Position numbers and translations under genes: made by a program | Assembly (NCBI RefSeq): GCF_016124105.1 | Contig: NZ_JADGMQ010000002.1 | Span: 310,001 to 374,000, forward strand | Source: Aquamicrobium zhengzhouense | GTDB lineage: Bacteria > Pseudomonadota > Alphaproteobacteria > Rhizobiales > Rhizobiaceae | Length of the DNA: 64,000 bases | Direction: 5' to 3' | Notes under the pieces: generated by a model | The model's input: only the letters and a program-made list of their open reading frames with translations | What the model was told of the DNA's origin: nothing | Database searches by the model: none | Shown: piece after piece, positions 40,301 to 48,186 of the stretch | Layout of the letters: every line of letters begins with the position of its first letter | Numbering within the stretch: position 1 is the first letter of the stretch

Positions 40301-42313
40301 CTATCGAGAGCTTGCGACGGGTGCCACCAGTGGCGTGATGCGTCGGATCGCAACGCGGCGGTTCTCGCGTTCCGGAGATTCCGTGTTCACCTTCAGGTAG
40401 TTCTCGCCGTAGCCCTGGGTGACCAGATTCTCCGGCGGAATGCCGAATACGTTGGTCAGAGCGGTTGCAACGCCTTCAGCACGGCGGTCAGAAAGGGCGA
40501 GGTTTGCTTCGTCTGATCCCACAGCATCCGTATGCCCTTCAATCAGGAATACCTCGCCTGGGTTATCTTCAAGTAGACGATTAATCGCGTTCGCCACGCC
40601 CTCGAGGCGCGGAACGGCATCCTCAGAGATGTTGGGTGAACCAAATTCGAAGTTGATCGTGTCCAGTTCAACCCGCCGGACGCTGTCGCGCACGCGCGCC
40701 GAATAACGCACCTCGTCTACAGAGTAGAGACGGCGGACCGGCTCAACGGGGGGCTGCTCAAGGAACTCGTAGTAGATATCATCATCCTGGACGGTTCCAG
40801 CGTCGAGGATGTACTCGTTCGCCGGGATCGTCAGACGTAGAGGCGGAAGATCACGGCCTGGATCGCGCCAAGCACGACGTTCGTCCCGATCTCGACGCCC
40901 GCCATCGGAATAGACCAGGACATACTCACGACCATCGGGCGAAAAGCGCGAGCGCTCAACGACATCGCCATAACGATCATAAACCGTCACGACCTGAACG
41001 CCGTTACGACGGACGACGGTCTCGCGATAGCGACCGCGCGGAAGCTCTTCGTAATAGACCTCCTCGGCATCGCGTCCGATACGACCGCGGTCGTCGCTGC
41101 GCACGAACGTCTGGTTGTTGAACTGAAGGATGGTACGATCGCCCAGCTCCCTGACAGGTTCAAAACCTTCCCAACGCTCGCGACGACCTTCGTAGTTCTC
41201 GATTCGGCGGCCTTCTTCCGAGCGGAGTGAACGGAACTCGACTGGCTGCTCGAGCTGCTGTGCTTCGACATCAGAGGTAGGAGGTGGACCTGCCGGAGTT
41301 GCTGGTGCAGGCGCGGGTTGTGCCGCCTGAGGAGCCTGGCCACCATCAGGGGCCTGTTCGGGAGCCGGAGCCTCCTTTGCGCTATCCAGAAGCGGGGCCT
41401 GATCGCCGATAGCCTCGCTGGCTCCTTCTGTGACGGGTGGTTGCCCTTCTGCAGGAGCAGTCTCGGTCTGAGGGGCCGGCTGTGCCGGCTGCTGCTCAGC
41501 AGGTGCGGCTGGCTCGACAGGCTCGGCAGGCTCGGCAGGCGCAGCATCCGTGGGCGCCTCTTGAACCGGGGGTGTCGGAGCCTCGTCTTCAGGCGCTGCT
41601 GGTTCCTCCGGGGCTGGAGCGGGGGTAGGCGCTTCTCCGGTCGGAGGAGTCGGTGCCTCAGGTGCGTCAGTCGGCGTTGGAGCGTCCTGCGGCGTCTCAG
41701 CCGGTGCCGCTTCCTGTTCACCCGCTGGCTGCTCACTTTCCGCTTCCGGTGAGGGAGTGGGCGTGGGAGCTTCCTCAGGTGGCGGAGTAGCCTGCTCGGG
41801 TGCACTCTCCTGCGTTGGAGCCGCCGGTTCCTCGGCAGGAGCCGGGGAGGTGGGCTCTTCAACCGGAGGGGCCTCTGCTGGCGGCTCTTCTGCTGGTGGA
41901 GGAGGGGCTGCCGGCTCCTCCACTGGTGCAGGAGGAGGAGCCTCGTCTGCTGGCTGAGGCGCTTCAGGTGCAGGCGGTGGCGCCTCTTCGCCGGGGGCAG
42001 GCGCTTCCTCTACAGGGGCCGGTGTCTCTTCCGCTGGAGGAGGCGGAGGTGCCTCTTCCGCAGGAGCAGGCACTTCCTCAGCTGGCTGCTGTCCTTCAGC
42101 ATCCTCGCGAGCTCGGCGGGCCTCTTCCTCGGCCCGACGTCGCAATTCTTCTTCGCTTAGCCCCTCTTCGGCCTGGGCAACCATGAAGGACGCGCCGTCG
42201 CTTTCGGTAGACAGCAGCGTATCCGCAATTGCGGACTGAGCCGCGGGTGCCTGTCCGGCAAGCATCACCAATGCCAGCGCGGTGCCCGTTAGAATTTTGG
42301 ATCGGGTTCGCAT
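40301..42313 (-). CDS. OmpA-family protein with Pro/Ala/Glu-rich linker
   Basis: The 670-residue product has a signal peptide (about 1-28), a helical acidic block with EELRRRAEEEARRAREDAE, a region of about 280 residues dominated by Pro, Ala and Glu in short irregular units such as APAEEAP and PPPAEE, a central part rich in Arg and Tyr, and a C-terminal OmpA/Pal domain (about 550-660; LIEGHTDAVGSDEANLALSDRRAEGV) that binds peptidoglycan. It is probably an outer-membrane or periplasmic protein that spans to the cell wall. ATG 42313 follows AGGAG. Rhizobial relatives with similar layout are known; function is not established. Confidence 0.88.
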   Translation of the reverse strand: MRTRSKILTGTALALVMLAGQAPAAQSAIADTLLSTESDGASFMVAQAEEGLSEEELRRRAEEEARRAREDAEGQQPAEEVPAPAEEAPPPPPAEETPAPVEEAPAPGEEAPPPAPEAPQPADEAPPPAPVEEPAAPPPPAEEPPAEAPPVEEPTSPAPAEEPAAPTQESAPEQATPPPEEAPTPTPSPEAESEQPAGEQEAAPAETPQDAPTPTDAPEAPTPPTGEAPTPAPAPEEPAAPEDEAPTPPVQEAPTDAAPAEPAEPVEPAAPAEQQPAQPAPQTETAPAEGQPPVTEGASEAIGDQAPLLDSAKEAPAPEQAPDGGQAPQAAQPAPAPATPAGPPPTSDVEAQQLEQPVEFRSLRSEEGRRIENYEGRRERWEGFEPVRELGDRTILQFNNQTFVRSDDRGRIGRDAEEVYYEELPRGRYRETVVRRNGVQVVTVYDRYGDVVERSRFSPDGREYVLVYSDGGRRDRDERRAWRDPGRDLPPLRLTIPANEYILDAGTVQDDDIYYEFLEQPPVEPVRRLYSVDEVRYSARVRDSVRRVELDTINFEFGSPNISEDAVPRLEGVANAINRLLEDNPGEVFLIEGHTDAVGSDEANLALSDRRAEGVATALTNVFGIPPENLVTQGYGENYLKVNTESPERENRRVAIRRITPLVAPVASSR

Positions 42314-42480
42314 CTTCGAAGTCTCCTGTCCGGGTCGTCCCAACTCATCGCAACATCATTTGCGGCGTTTGGTTCCTTTGACGGATGATGTTGGGTGAAG
42401 AACTGGCAATCGCACGGCAAAACCATTGCTGGGAGGCGCAGCCCTTGACGCCACGTGCCGTAGCGCCCAAGGGGGGACCC

Positions 42481-42924
42481 ATGGAACAGTTTTGGATTGA
42501 AAAGTCGCTCGAGGAGATGAGCCCGCAAGAGTGGGAACAGCTTTGTGACGGTTGCGGAAAATGCTGCCTGTCAAAGCTCGAGGACGAAGACACAGGCGAT
42601 ATCTACTGGACGAGTGTCGGTTGTCGCCTGTTCGACGATGAATCGTGCAGCTGCAGCGATTACGAAAACCGCCAGGCCAAGGTGCCTGACTGTGTTCGTT
42701 TGACGCCTGCAAAGGTACGTACCATCACCTGGCTCCCATCGACCTGCGCCTATCGTCTCCTCGCACAAGGACAGCCACTCTATTGGTGGCACCACCTTGT
42801 GTCCGGCAGCAGGCAGACGGTGCATGACGCAGGCATATCCATCAAGGGCTGCGTAACCGCGAGCGAGGATGACCTCGTGGCCCCGGAAGATTACTTCGCG
42901 CACATGCTGGCTGATGAGCCATAG
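42481..42924 (+). CDS. YcgN-family cysteine-cluster protein
   Basis: A 147-residue UPF0260 (YcgN) protein. [35 protein letters not shown] is its signature; CDGCGKCC with two later cysteine groups ([17 protein letters not shown]) suggests a bound metal or Fe-S centre. No role is known. The ATG at 42481 gives the usual length; the reading frame opens earlier but the extra 32 residues have no counterpart in the family. The gene is divergent from the OmpA-family gene. Confidence 0.93.
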   Translation: MEQFWIEKSLEEMSPQEWEQLCDGCGKCCLSKLEDEDTGDIYWTSVGCRLFDDESCSCSDYENRQAKVPDCVRLTPAKVRTITWLPSTCAYRLLAQGQPLYWWHHLVSGSRQTVHDAGISIKGCVTASEDDLVAPEDYFAHMLADEP

Positions 42925-42996
42925 ACCTTTGGCCACTTGGCAGAATTAATCCGCGCATTAAGGTCCCGATGGAATCACATTGCGAGGAAACTACCC

Positions 42997-43410
42997 ATGA
43001 GTGAAGCCAACACGATCGCCCTCATCGAGCGCTATATCGCCGCGTTCAACGCAGGAGATAGCGAAGGCATGCTGGCATGCCTGACGGATGATGTCGCCCA
43101 CGACATCAATGAAGGCGGCCGCGAAATCGGCAAAGAGCAGTTCCGTTGGTTCAACGGAATGATGAAGAAGCATTACCGGGAGGAGCTGACCGACGTTGTC
43201 GTCATGGTCAGCCAGGGCGGTGGCCGCGCAGCCGCGGAATTCACCGTAAACGGTACCTACCTTGTGACAGCCGAGGGACTGCCTGAGGCGAAGGGCCAGA
43301 AGTACGTTCTTCCGGCAGGTATCTTTTTCGAGATCGACAATGAGCTGATCTCGCGGGTGACAACCTACTACAATCTCGAGGATTGGACCGCTCAGGTCTC
43401 CAAGGGGTGA
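42997..43410 (+). CDS. SnoaL-like/ketosteroid isomerase-fold protein
   Basis: The 137-residue product has the SnoaL/NTF2-like pattern: ANTIALIERYIAAFNAGDSEGMLACLTDDVAHDIN at the start and AGIFFEIDNELISRVTTYYN near the end. The fold is a cone-shaped beta sheet with helices; members act as isomerases, cyclases or binding proteins. The ATG at 42997 follows GAGGAAA. The next gene begins two bases after its stop, so the two are probably translated together. Confidence 0.88.
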   Translation: MSEANTIALIERYIAAFNAGDSEGMLACLTDDVAHDINEGGREIGKEQFRWFNGMMKKHYREELTDVVVMVSQGGGRAAAEFTVNGTYLVTAEGLPEAKGQKYVLPAGIFFEIDNELISRVTTYYNLEDWTAQVSKG

Positions 43411-43411
43411 G

Positions 43412-43996
43412 ATGATGGAAGTCAGGCGGCTTTCCCGGTCGGAGGCGGAAGCCGCCTTCGACGAACTCGCACGATTGCGTATCGTCGTTTTCCGAGATTT
43501 TCCATATCTCTACGAGGGAGATCTCGACTATGAGCGCGATTACCTTTCGACGTTCCTGAAATCGCCGGGCGCCGTCGTCATCGGCGCGATAGACGGCTCA
43601 AAGCTCGTTGGCGCTGCGACTGCCTCGCCGCTGGCTGATCACTTCGACGAGTTCGGCAAGCCATTCATCGAGCGCGGCCTGGATCCTGCCAGTTATTTCT
43701 ACTTCAGCGAATCGGTGCTGGAGAAAGAATATCGCGGGCAGGGCGTAGGCGTTCGCTTCTTCGAAGAGCGGGAGAAAGCTGCCCGCGAGCAAGGCTTCCC
43801 CTCTTGCGTGTTCTCGTCTGTCGTTAGACCCGAGGGGCATCCAATGCTACCAGCTGGGTATCAACCGCTGGACGCCTTCTGGACCAAGCGGGGATATTCC
43901 AAGATTGACGGTCTTGTGAGCGAGTTTTCCTGGAAAGACATTGGCGAAGCTGAAGAGACGGCGAAGCCGATGCAGTTCTGGGCCCGCACGTTCTGA
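43412..43996 (+). CDS. GNAT-family acetyltransferase
   Basis: The 194-residue product has the GNAT core: SYFYFSESVLEKEYRGQGVGVRFFEEREKAA carries the acetyl-CoA motif RGQGVG. FWTKRGYSKIDGLVSEFSWKD forms the C-terminal strand. Its N-terminus (LRIVVFRDFPYLYEGDLDYE) resembles a subgroup often found in alphaproteobacteria. Substrate unknown. It is coupled to the preceding SnoaL gene (two-base gap), so a joint function is possible but not indicated by any known pair. Confidence 0.88.
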   Translation: MMEVRRLSRSEAEAAFDELARLRIVVFRDFPYLYEGDLDYERDYLSTFLKSPGAVVIGAIDGSKLVGAATASPLADHFDEFGKPFIERGLDPASYFYFSESVLEKEYRGQGVGVRFFEEREKAAREQGFPSCVFSSVVRPEGHPMLPAGYQPLDAFWTKRGYSKIDGLVSEFSWKDIGEAEETAKPMQFWARTF

Positions 43997-44116
43997 TCGA
44001 GGCATGATAGCCGCAAATGAACGGTAGATGAACGGCTGGTTCGAAAGCCGTTCAGGAGCCACGCTCCATGATACGAACATCAAATCCCGGCCCAGAAGTC
44101 CGACAGGAGAATCCCG

Positions 44117-44491
44117 ATGTTCAAGTTTGCCAAGACTGCCGCCCTTTCCGCTCTGCTCGGCCTCGGAGCGATTGCGGCCATCCCGACAGCTGCCCAGGCG
44201 CAAAGCGGTGGCGTCTATCTCGGCTTCGGTCAGGGACCGAGCGTTGGTTTTCACTTTGTTGATCGTGGCCGCCATGATCTCCGTGGCCGCGACCGTCATC
44301 CGCCTCGCGCTCATCACCGCGGCCACTGCTCGCCACGTGAAGCAGTTCGCAAGGCCTCGCGTATGGGCCTGCGCGATGTTCGGGTGGTCCGTGATGGCCG
44401 CCGTGTGGTCGAGGTCGAGGGCCGCCGTCACGGCAAGCGCTATTTCACGGTCGCCTTTGCCAATGAGCGCGGCTGCCCGACCCTTCGCTGA
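44117..44491 (+). CDS. Hypothetical secreted basic protein
   Basis: The 124-residue product has a clear signal peptide (MFKFAKTAALSALLGLGAIA, cleaved after AQA), then a Gly-rich strand region and a mature part full of His and Arg (RGRHDLRGRDRHPPRAHHRG). Two cysteines remain (HCSPREAV, GCPTLR). Similar small secreted proteins with an antifreeze- or PepSY-like C-terminus are common in rhizobia; no function is assigned. A terminator follows. Confidence 0.7.
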   Translation: MFKFAKTAALSALLGLGAIAAIPTAAQAQSGGVYLGFGQGPSVGFHFVDRGRHDLRGRDRHPPRAHHRGHCSPREAVRKASRMGLRDVRVVRDGRRVVEVEGRRHGKRYFTVAFANERGCPTLR

Positions 44492-44510
44492 TCCCGGCCT
44501 GCCGCCAAAG

Positions 44511-44540
44511 AAAAAGCCCGGCTTGAACCCGGGCTTTCTC
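44511..44540. terminator. Bidirectional terminator
   Basis: AAAGCCCGG (44513-44521) and CCGGGCTTT (44529-44537) form a 9-bp stem with A and T runs on the two sides, between the secreted-protein gene and the leftward SIMPL gene. Confidence 0.85.
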
Positions 44541-44597
44541 TATTCAGATTCTGATTCCGGAGACGGGCCTAAGTGCCTGTTTCCGAAACCAGACGGG

Positions 44598-45326
44598 TCA
44601 TTGAGGCTGGATGCCGAAAGTGACGCTCACCTGCACACGGTAGACATTTTCACCGGCCTCGAGCGGCACAGCGTCGGCTGACGCAGCTTCCATCCGCACC
44701 ATCTTGGCGCTGAGCGGCATCGGCGGAGGGGTCATCGATTGTTCGGAAATTTCGAGGACAGGTCCGAGCCCGACACCGGCCGCTTCCGCAAGCGTCTTCG
44801 CCCGTTCCATCGCGTCCTTCACCGCCCGTTTGCGCGCCTCGGTAACGGTCGCTGACAAATCGTCGTTGGTAAAGGAGATGCTGCCGCCCTGGTTCACGCC
44901 AAGCGTGACGGACTCATCGATGATCGCGCCTAGCTTTTCGATGTCGCGCACGCGCACTGTCAGCGTGTTCGAAACTTGGTAGCCCTGGATGCGGGGTGCT
45001 TCACCTGAATTGTCCTGCGGATAAACGTAGCGCGGATTGATCTGCAGACCCGAAGTCTGAAGATCGCGCCCCTCAATGCCGGCTTCCTTGAGAGCGGCAA
45101 TGACAGCGCTGATCGCCTCATTGTTTTGATCCAGTGCCTGGCGAGCCGTCTCCGCCTCGCGCATCACTGCCAGGCTGACGATCGCCATATCCGGCGCGAC
45201 CGACGCTTCGCCTTCGCCAACGACGAGAATGCGATTGTGGTGCGGTGGGTGTAGCTGCTGCGCTGCGGCGAGCGACGGTATAAACAGGGCGGCGGCGAGA
45301 AGGAGGGGCAGGTATCTGCGGTTCAT
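44598..45326 (-). CDS. Periplasmic SIMPL-domain (DUF541) protein
   Basis: The 242-residue product starts with a signal peptide (RRYLPLLLAAALFIPSLAAA) and consists of one SIMPL domain, with the opening RILVVGEGEASVAPDMA, then LQTSGLQINPRYVY and GYQVSNTLTVRVRD, and EARKRAVKDAMERAKTLAEAAG before the end. Family members (Omp28/BP26 of Brucella, YggE) form channel-like oligomers in the periplasm and are linked to oxidative stress; the role here is inferred. ATG 45326 follows GGAG. Confidence 0.92.
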   Translation of the reverse strand: MNRRYLPLLLAAALFIPSLAAAQQLHPPHHNRILVVGEGEASVAPDMAIVSLAVMREAETARQALDQNNEAISAVIAALKEAGIEGRDLQTSGLQINPRYVYPQDNSGEAPRIQGYQVSNTLTVRVRDIEKLGAIIDESVTLGVNQGGSISFTNDDLSATVTEARKRAVKDAMERAKTLAEAAGVGLGPVLEISEQSMTPPPMPLSAKMVRMEAASADAVPLEAGENVYRVQVSVTFGIQPQ

Positions 45327-45432
45327 GTCGGTCTCCGGATGAATGCCTACCAAGGCGGATAGTCATTCATTATGTGGGGAATGCGGCGAAGACCTTGTGC
45401 CGCAACGAAAAACCATTTAGGTCAGCCTCGTG

Positions 45433-45508
45433 GGGCCTGTAGCTCAATGGTTAGAGCCGGCGGCTCATAACCGCTTGGTTGGGGGTTCGAGTCCCTCCGG
45501 GCCCACCA
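45433..45508 (+). tRNA. tRNA-Ile2 (CAU anticodon), phage attachment gene
   Basis: A 76-base cloverleaf with encoded CCA: acceptor arm GGGCCTG/CGGGCCC, D stem GCTC/GAGC, anticodon stem GGCGG/CCGCT with loop CTCATAA, T stem GGGGG/CCCTC with TTCGAGT. A CAU anticodon fits Met or the lysidine-modified Ile2. The core GGTTAGAGC and GGCTCATAACCGCTTGGTT is close to E. coli tRNA-Ile2, so Ile2 is favoured. An integrase gene lies 209 bases downstream, so the 3' end is the probable attachment site. Confidence 0.9.
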
Positions 45509-45632
45509 TTTTCTTCCAGAAACCCCTGCAATTCCGCCACTTTCTCTGCTAGATTAACCTGCAAATGCAATGACTTAGCTTCCGCTACAGTTCTTTTGCG
45601 TTCGCGTTAGTTCACCTACAGCCGCGCGATTT

Positions 45633-45714
45633 GACGGTATCGAAAACCCCTCCGATACCGTCTTTCAAAAAGCCAAAATACCGTCGCGCGGTATCGAGCA
45701 GGAGAAATACCGTC
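45633..45714. repeat. Cluster of GACGGTAT boxes before integrase
   Basis: GACGGTAT or its complement ATACCGTC occurs at 45633-45640, 45655-45662, 45678-45685 and 45707-45714, and a 6-of-8 match at 45687-45694. The first pair forms a perfect 10-bp inverted repeat (45633-45642 with 45653-45662). The last copy lies between the ribosome site and the ATG. Arm-type integrase sites or an autoregulatory operator are the likely readings. Confidence 0.7.
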
Positions 45715-45717
45715 ACC

Positions 45718-47031
45718 ATGGCACTCAGCGACATCGCAATCCGCGCCCTCAAGCCACGCGACAAATCCTACAAGACCGCCGACAAAAATGGCCTCTACAT
45801 GATGGTCTCAACGACCGGGGCAAAGCTCTGGCGCATGGACTATCGCTTCCAAGGGGCGCGCAAGACGCTCGCCCTCGGCAGCTACCCCTCCATCACCTTG
45901 GTCGAGGCCCGACGCCTGTGCGACGACACCAAGACACTTCTGGCGCAGGGCGTCGATCCGGCCCACGAAAAGAAGGTCGAGAAGATGGAGCGCAATCACG
46001 CCTCCACCCTTTTCAAGGACGTGGGTGAGAACTGGTACGCGCTGAACCTGTCTAGCTGGAAGCCGAGCTACGCCGTTCGCCTGCGTGCCCGCCTCGTCGA
46101 TGATGTCTATCCCCAGATCGGGAACCTGCCCATCCGCGCGATCCGGCCCCAAGAGATCGTCCAGTGCGTGCGCAAGATCGAGGAGCGCGGTGCCATCGAA
46201 ATGGCGCGCCGGGTCCACGACATGATCCGCAACATCTGTGCGCTGGCCGTGGCCGAGGGCATCATGGATTTGAACCCGGCCCGCGACACCGCGACCGCGC
46301 TCGCCCCGCCGCCGCCCGTCAAGCACCGCACCGCGATCAAGGCGGTCGAGCTTCCCGAACTCATGGGCAAGCTGACTGAGCGCGCCGAGGGCAATGACGC
46401 GGTGACCATCTGCGCCCTGCAAATGACCGTCCACACCTTCGTCCGCACCAACGAAATCCGCTTTGCCGAATGGCACGAGTTCGAGGACCTTGGTGGCAAG
46501 AAGCCCCTCTGGCGCATCCCGCAGCACCGCATGAAGGTCAAATCCAACAAGACCCAGCCGCGCGGCGATCATCTGGTGCCGCTCACCCCGGCCACGGTCG
46601 CGATCATCGAGCGGGTGCGCAAGATCAACGGCGACAGCAAATACGTCTTCCGCTCGCCCACCACCAAAGCCGATCAGCCCATCTCGGAAAACGCCATGCT
46701 GTTCTACTTGTACCGAATTGGATACAGCGGGCGCGCCACGGTCCATGGCTTCCGCTCGACCGCCTCGACGGTGCTGAACGAGCATGAGTTCAATCCCGAC
46801 TGGATCGAGATGCAGCTTGCCCACATCGACGCTTCGATCCGTGGCGTCTACAACGCCGCTCTCTATCTCAACCAGCGCCGCGAGATGATGCTGTGGTGGT
46901 CGCGGTTTGTTGAGACCGGCGAGACCGACCGGCAGGTGAAGCCTGCGCCCGAGCCTGCGCCCGAGGGTAAATCCAAGGTCAAGGCGCGCATCGTGATTGA
47001 GGTGCATGACGACATCGACGAACTGCTCTGA
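45718..47031 (+). CDS. int: Tyrosine recombinase/integrase, P4 type
   Basis: The 437-residue product is a P4-like integrase that recombines the phage and tRNA attachment sites. It has the N-terminal DUF4102 arm-binding domain (MALSDIAIRALKPRDKSYKTADKNGLYM, KTLALGSYPSITLVEAR), a core-binding domain, and the catalytic domain with RTNEIRF (first Arg), HGFRSTAST (His-x-x-Arg) and the tyrosine in RGVYNAALYL near residue 377, followed by the usual QRREMMLWWSRFV. ATG 45718 follows AGGAG, although 13 bases away; an earlier in-frame start (45631) would read through the box cluster. A terminator follows. Confidence 0.95.
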   Translation: MALSDIAIRALKPRDKSYKTADKNGLYMMVSTTGAKLWRMDYRFQGARKTLALGSYPSITLVEARRLCDDTKTLLAQGVDPAHEKKVEKMERNHASTLFKDVGENWYALNLSSWKPSYAVRLRARLVDDVYPQIGNLPIRAIRPQEIVQCVRKIEERGAIEMARRVHDMIRNICALAVAEGIMDLNPARDTATALAPPPPVKHRTAIKAVELPELMGKLTERAEGNDAVTICALQMTVHTFVRTNEIRFAEWHEFEDLGGKKPLWRIPQHRMKVKSNKTQPRGDHLVPLTPATVAIIERVRKINGDSKYVFRSPTTKADQPISENAMLFYLYRIGYSGRATVHGFRSTASTVLNEHEFNPDWIEMQLAHIDASIRGVYNAALYLNQRREMMLWWSRFVETGETDRQVKPAPEPAPEGKSKVKARIVIEVHDDIDELL

Positions 47032-47036
47032 CGAAA

Positions 47037-47063
47037 AAGGCCCCGGCGATGAACCGGGGCCTT
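47037..47063. terminator. Terminator of integrase
   Basis: AAGGCCCCGG (47037-47046) and CCGGGGCCTT (47054-47063) form a 10-bp stem directly after the int stop codon. It lies between int and a leftward gene and may serve both. Confidence 0.85.
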
Positions 47064-47088
47064 CTCAATTCAGGGGCTCATCTGAGCC

Positions 47089-47433
47089 TTATGCGGGCAT
47101 CGGATAGCCGACCAGCGCCGCGATCTGGCGCAGGTGGTAGTCGAGGAAGCCAGTTTTGTCTGCCGCCCACTGGACGGTGCCTTCCATCGAGTCAACACGG
47201 ATGGTCAGCGCATCGACCTTGCCATCTGCGGCAGCGGCCTGCCCTGCGGCTGCGGGCACACTGGTGTCGAAGGCATCGAGGCGGGTGTTGGCCTGATTGG
47301 CATTGTACGAGGCTGCGCCCACTTCATCGGCAGCATATTGCGCTTTGCCGTAAATGGTGCCGAGCACGGTTTGCAGATCGTTGGCGGGGATGTCGTCGAT
47401 GGCGGCGACGGTAACGGAGGTGGCTGCGACCAT
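47089..47433 (-). CDS. Hypothetical prophage protein, leftward
   Basis: The 114-residue product is rich in Ala, Asp and Thr (PANDLQTVLGTIYGKAQYAADEVGAA, GQAAAADGKVDALTIRVDSMEG), with a helical heptad-like pattern and no membrane segment. I do not recognise the family; its composition recalls phage fibre or coiled-coil proteins. The start at 47433 is supported by TGAGGA six bases upstream. It points opposite to the late genes and faces the integrase, a position often held by genes expressed in the lysogen. Function unknown. Confidence 0.55.
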   Translation of the reverse strand: MVAATSVTVAAIDDIPANDLQTVLGTIYGKAQYAADEVGAASYNANQANTRLDAFDTSVPAAAGQAAAADGKVDALTIRVDSMEGTVQWAADKTGFLDYHLRQIAALVGYPMPA

Positions 47434-47702
47434 GATGGTCCTCACTTTCATTGATAGGTGTTTGGTTTCCGTAGGAAAATGATCCTCTATCCAGACACGC
47501 GAATCAACAGAAAGTGGTGCAGCCACGCAAAAAGAAACCCCGCCGAAGCGGGGCTAGTTTCTGAGGTTCTGAGACAGTGTGTCCACGGCAGTGAACGGGT
47601 TGAGCGCTTGCCTATCGTTGCAGGCTGACTAGGCCCGCTATTGTCGGCTGGCGTTTGAGGCTGTCCCACGCTCCGGTCAAGGAGCAGAATGACCGCCTTA
47701 CT

Positions 47703-47796
47703 ACCGCGCTCAGGAGGATAATGCGGGGCGATGGGCCCTATCGCCTTTATAAGGTCAGTGCCGTGAGGCTACTTGCATTATCCTCCTGAGCGCGGT
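47703..47796. repeat. 22-bp perfect inverted repeat with 50-base interior
   Basis: 47703-47724 and 47775-47796 are exact reverse complements; the arm contains CGCGCTCAGGAGGATAATGC. Two G-T and one G-C pairs can extend the stem inward. The interior holds a smaller hairpin, GGCGAT with ATCGCC around GGGCCCT. The whole could fold as a long structured RNA or be the footprint of a small mobile unit. Confidence 0.8.
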
Positions 47797-47892
47797 TGGC
47801 GTGAGAGTTGTTCCAGTGCCGGTGTGACTGTCACAAGCTGCAACCCGTCAGTGGCTCTCACGAATCCCTTCCTAAAGGCACCGGGGTTGCCA

Positions 47893-47909
47893 GTCAACCA
47901 ATTATTGAG
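47893..47909. repeat. Phage intergenic site 1 (ATCAAC-N5-GTTGAT type)
   Basis: GTCAAC-N5-ATTGAG, a partial match to the recurring near-palindrome, 37 bases before the alpA start. Confidence 0.5.
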
Positions 47910-47945
47910 TAGAAGGGAGAAAGTTGAAACGGAAACCCCTGACTC

Positions 47946-48125
47946 ATGAACGCACCACGTCTCATCCGTCTCCCAGAACTCACCTCGCACCTCGGCATCG
48001 GTAAGACCAAGCTCTACGCGATGATCAAGACCGGCGATTTCCCCGCACCCGTCAAAATCGGCAAGGTCTCTGCGTGGCGCGCCGACCGGGTGGAGAAGTG
48101 GGTGGAATCACTGCCCAAGTCTTGA
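47946..48125 (+). CDS. AlpA-family HTH regulator
   Basis: The 59-residue product has the AlpA/MerR-like winged helix: RLPELTSHLGIGKTKLYAMI as helix-turn-helix and the wing FPAPVKIGKVSAWRADRVEKW. Proteins of this family bind DNA as small dimers, act as excisionase-type or transcriptional regulators, and often sit near P4-type integrases. Here the gene lies between int and the terminase and is flanked on both sides by copies of the ATCAAC-type site, so it is a candidate binder of them. The start at 47946 is the only good one; GGGAGAAAG lies upstream. Confidence 0.85.
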   Translation: MNAPRLIRLPELTSHLGIGKTKLYAMIKTGDFPAPVKIGKVSAWRADRVEKWVESLPKS

Positions 48126-48132
48126 GTTGCTG

Positions 48133-48149
48133 TTCAACTATCTATTGAA
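48133..48149. repeat. Phage intergenic site 2 (ATCAAC-N5-GTTGAT type)
   Basis: TTCAAC-N5-ATTGAA, itself symmetric at the outer bases, between alpA and the small terminase gene and 38 bases before the latter. Confidence 0.5.
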
Positions 48150-48186
48150 TAGACTATCCGTCAAAGCGCCCTGACGGATACTCACC

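Larger units (their letters stand above)
47434..47945. other. Gap between leftward prophage gene and alpA
   Basis: About 510 bases without a supported gene. It holds a hairpin (47538-47553, CCCCGC-CGAA-GCGGGG) followed on the minus strand by a T-rich stretch, i.e. a leftward terminator with no clear gene to end; the large inverted repeat 47703-47796; and the first ATCAAC-type site at 47893. A leftward non-coding transcript is conceivable. Confidence 0.5.

Noticed and set aside
40900-42200. Tandem DNA repeat or CRISPR-like array in the Pro-rich gene
   Set aside because: Units are irregular at DNA level and follow a single open frame; no spaced direct repeats. No CRISPR array was seen anywhere in the window.
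45433-45508. Reading the CAU tRNA as elongator or initiator Met
   Set aside because: The D-arm and anticodon-arm sequences are much closer to tRNA-Ile2; not excluded without the tilS-recognition analysis, so given as favoured only.
47778-47990. Leftward 70-residue frame across the inverted repeat and alpA start
   Set aside because: It overlaps one arm of the repeat and the alpA start and has no recognisable features.
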